A stretch of 64,000 bases of DNA from Flavobacteriales bacterium. Its GTDB lineage: Bacteria; Bacteroidota; Bacteroidia; NS11-12g; UBA9320. Shown in pieces: positions 62,283-64,000 of the stretch. A program made the translations under genes and the position numbers. The stretch is from assembly GCA_020635395.1 (NCBI GenBank), contig JACJZV010000003.1:186001-250000 (forward strand), read 5' to 3'. The notes under the pieces are model-generated. The model was given only the letters and a program-made list of their open reading frames with translations. It was not told the DNA's origin and did not search any database. Within the stretch, counting starts at the first letter, position 1. Every line of letters starts with the position of its first letter.

Positions 62283-63005
62283 TCAGATTAGCGTATTTTT
62301 TTGCATCTCCATTAAATATTGGTTGGCCTGCTTTTCGTTAAATGTCTTAATATTGTTTGGATGCTGGTAAATCTTCATGTCTTCATTTCCCACATAGCTC
62401 AAACCAATGTTATTCATTTCTAAATAACTTCCTTCGGGTAAACAAATAACCTCTGTTTTGCTCAATAAAATAAACTCTTTGAGTCTATCCATTCGGCTTT
62501 CACCTCCATGATTTGGAATTGTTTTTTCACTGTAGTGTGGGTTTATTTGAAATGGAATAAGGTTTAAGGCATTGAACGATTTTGGCTCTACAATAGGCAT
62601 ATCGTTGGTGGTGCAAATGGTTTTTCCGGCAATGTTTGAGCCGGCACTCCACCCAATGTAGATAGCTCCATGTTTCACTGCCTTTTTAATTGGTTCTATC
62701 AACTCCAAATCATACAGCATTTGCAATAGGCGAAAGGTATTGCCGCCACCAACGGCAATAACATCGGCATTTTGAATGGCTTCTACTTTGTTTTCCAGCG
62801 TGTGAATACCGACTACTTCAATTCCAAATTCAGCCAATGTCGTCCGTACCTTTTGGGTATATTCGTCATACGAAATGGTGACTCCGGCATAAGGTACAAA
62901 AAGAATTTTTTTATTCCCTTGAACGAATTGGTCGATTATGGTTTTTGCATGATTCAAATAAGGCTCCCCATAATTGGTAGAGTTGCTCAACAATAACAAA
63001 TTCAT
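62283..63005 (-). CDS. pepE: Peptidase E (alpha-aspartyl dipeptidase, S51)
   Basis: 240 residues. Hydrolyses Asp-Xaa dipeptides. 'MNLLLLSNSTNYGEPYLNHA' N-terminus, 'ILFVPYAGVTISYDEYT', 'VIAVGGGNTFRLLQML', nucleophile Ser in 'IYIGWSAGSNIAGK' (~118-124), His in 'PFQINPHYSEKT', 'VICLPEGSYLEMN' supplying an acidic residue. Cytosolic. ATG 63005 preceded closely by TAATCTTG, a one-mismatch promoter box. Confidence 0.93.
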   Translation of the reverse strand: MNLLLLSNSTNYGEPYLNHAKTIIDQFVQGNKKILFVPYAGVTISYDEYTQKVRTTLAEFGIEVVGIHTLENKVEAIQNADVIAVGGGNTFRLLQMLYDLELIEPIKKAVKHGAIYIGWSAGSNIAGKTICTTNDMPIVEPKSFNALNLIPFQINPHYSEKTIPNHGGESRMDRLKEFILLSKTEVICLPEGSYLEMNNIGLSYVGNEDMKIYQHPNNIKTFNEKQANQYLMEMQKNTLI

Positions 63006-63032
63006 GGTGCAAGATTACGCTTTTAAAAAAAC

Positions 63033-63065
63033 AAAAAGGCTTTTCTGCATTGCAAAAAAGCCTTT
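63033..63065 (-). terminator. Intrinsic terminator after the outer-membrane protein gene
   Basis: Arms AAAGGCTTTT (63035-63044) and AAAAGCCTTT (63056-63065), with a small inner pairing TGC/GCA; on the minus strand followed by a T-rich run. Confidence 0.8.
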
Positions 63066-63091
63066 GAAAACGAAATAAAGAATATGCTCTT

Positions 63092-64000
63092 TTAAAATGG
63101 AACGATAACAAGTCCGACAGCCACAGTGTTCATTTCAGGACCTCTACCTTCCTTGAAAATAGGGGTTTGATAATATTTACCATATAAAATAAAGTCTCCG
63201 TATCCCAGCTGAACGACATAGCCAGTGCGAAAATCACTAAAGCCGTAATCGCCTTTTATGTTGTATTTTTCTTTGTCGCCACCACTCCCCCATTTTTGCT
63301 TTTGTTTTGAGCCAATTAAGTACCCAAACTGAGCTCCGGCGGCAATTGTAAAGGATTTTTTTTCATCGCAAGGATTGCTTTTAAAATGCAACATAAGCGG
63401 CACAGTGGCATATTTGCTTACCAACTTATTGGTTCTATAATCAATGTTATTGTTTATCTCAAAGGTCATTGGGCTGGATTCTCTGTTTATTGTAACCCCT
63501 TTTCTAAACCGATAGTGGTTTAACTCCAAACCAAGTCCATAAACCAATCGCAGCTTGCCCTTCACAATGTTTACACCTTGTTGTACAAAGCCAATATTCA
63601 AATTTCCGGATGTATTTTCCAAGGCCAAATCCTTATACGCTTCGGGCATATCAAAATTTCCGGCTCTGTTAAGCATTTGATTAAAACCAAGTTCGAGGGT
63701 TAAACCATGAGTAACCACTTTTTCCGTTTTATCATCGCAATCTTTGTTCACAACAACATCCCCATTTTCTTCCGTTGTCATGGTGTCTGGCAACAAATCC
63801 GTTGATACCAGCGTATCTTCAAGCGGCATATTCTCCTTCATTTCTGCCTCATTAACCTTTATCACCTTCTTTTTAGATTCTGGAGAAATAGTGTCAGCAA
63901 CACTATTCTTGCCAACAACTGTAATTTTTAGGTGTTTCGTATCAATCACGCTTTCTTCAGTCTGCTGAGCCCATGATGTTTGCATTGTCAAAATCGCAAC
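63092..64000 (-). CDS. Outer-membrane beta-barrel (porin-family) protein, 5' end outside window
   Basis: The frame stays open to the window edge ('VAIL' before 'TMQTSWAQQ'), so the start and most of the signal peptide are missing; cleavage is likely after 'SWAQ'. Residues ~10-95 form a charged, disordered periplasmic or surface segment; from ~98 ('HGLTLELGFNQMLNRAG') to the end there are about eight amphipathic strands, as in PF13568-type barrels: 'GKLRLVYGLGLELNHYRF', 'KYATVPLMLHFKSNP', 'FTIAAGAQFGYLIGS', 'FRTGYVVQLGYGDFILYGKY', last strand 'VAVGLVIVPF' ending in Phe. Role unknown. Confidence 0.75.
   Translation of the reverse strand, partial: VAILTMQTSWAQQTEESVIDTKHLKITVVGKNSVADTISPESKKKVIKVNEAEMKENMPLEDTLVSTDLLPDTMTTEENGDVVVNKDCDDKTEKVVTHGLTLELGFNQMLNRAGNFDMPEAYKDLALENTSGNLNIGFVQQGVNIVKGKLRLVYGLGLELNHYRFRKGVTINRESSPMTFEINNNIDYRTNKLVSKYATVPLMLHFKSNPCDEKKSFTIAAGAQFGYLIGSKQKQKWGSGGDKEKYNIKGDYGFSDFRTGYVVQLGYGDFILYGKYYQTPIFKEGRGPEMNTVAVGLVIVPF

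Noticed and set aside
1..64000. CRISPR array, IS element, prophage, integron or rRNA operon
   Set aside because: No regularly spaced repeats, transposase, integrase, phage structural genes or rRNA sequences were found on reading both strands.

Overview
The window is chromosomal DNA from a member of the Bacteroidota. The supporting signs are AT-rich sequence with almost no Shine-Dalgarno sites, promoters of the Bacteroidota type (TTTG about 19 nt before TAnnTTTG), a gldE gene, at least seven secreted proteins with type IX secretion (T9SS) sorting domains (type A 'PNP...G.Y.v' ends and type B gliding-motility ends), LytTR/LytS signalling and many Bacteroidota-type lipoproteins. I cannot name the genus. 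No IS element, prophage, CRISPR array or rRNA operon is visible, and gene order looks like ordinary chromosome with small operons.

Layout. 0-9 kb: 5'-truncated gldE, a T9SS beta-helix protein, an orphan hypothetical gene in a poorly coding island, sucC with a YrdC-domain protein, then a minus-strand run trpS, deoxynucleoside kinase, YceI lipoprotein, cytochrome c. 9-15 kb: a 1.2-kilo-residue type B adhesin and the hddA-hddC-gmhB operon for GDP-D-glycero-alpha-D-manno-heptose. 15-20 kb: a permuted papain-like secreted protein, then a tightly overlapping trio (small YLDPGSGS membrane protein, NoeA-like methyltransferase, membrane sulfatase-fold enzyme), a LigB-type dioxygenase with an export signal, and a small membrane protein carrying cytochrome-oxidase-like motifs. 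22-29 kb: tRNA-Met(CAT), a TPR-adenylate cyclase, and a LytTR regulator with a large propeller histidine kinase whose gene is frameshifted in an A8 tract near its 3' end.

29-48 kb: two tandem related T9SS proteins, a GT87/GT4/GT4 glycosyltransferase set coupled to recQ, a three-gene secreted-protein operon (CxxCH protein, propeller protein, small T9SS protein), and a 1.4-kilo-residue type B propeller/Ig-like protein. 48-64 kb: a GT-C membrane glycosyltransferase with a MmcQ/YjbR protein, a fasciclin lipoprotein, an RsmB-like methyltransferase with a periplasmic-binding-fold lipoprotein and guaA, an OmpR/EnvZ-type two-component pair, a cytochrome b5-like protein, a run of tatC-rpiB-LtaS-like enzyme, fabG, a lipoprotein, peptidase E and a 5'-truncated outer-membrane barrel.

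Common themes are cell-surface construction (heptose, glycosyltransferases, sulfatase-fold enzymes, T9SS cargo) and envelope signalling. Two regulatory-level patterns stand out. TAnnTTTG boxes sit either exactly 18 nt or only 4-6 nt before start codons, the latter implying nearly leaderless mRNAs. Seven genes have no usable ATG or GTG and appear to start at TTG.
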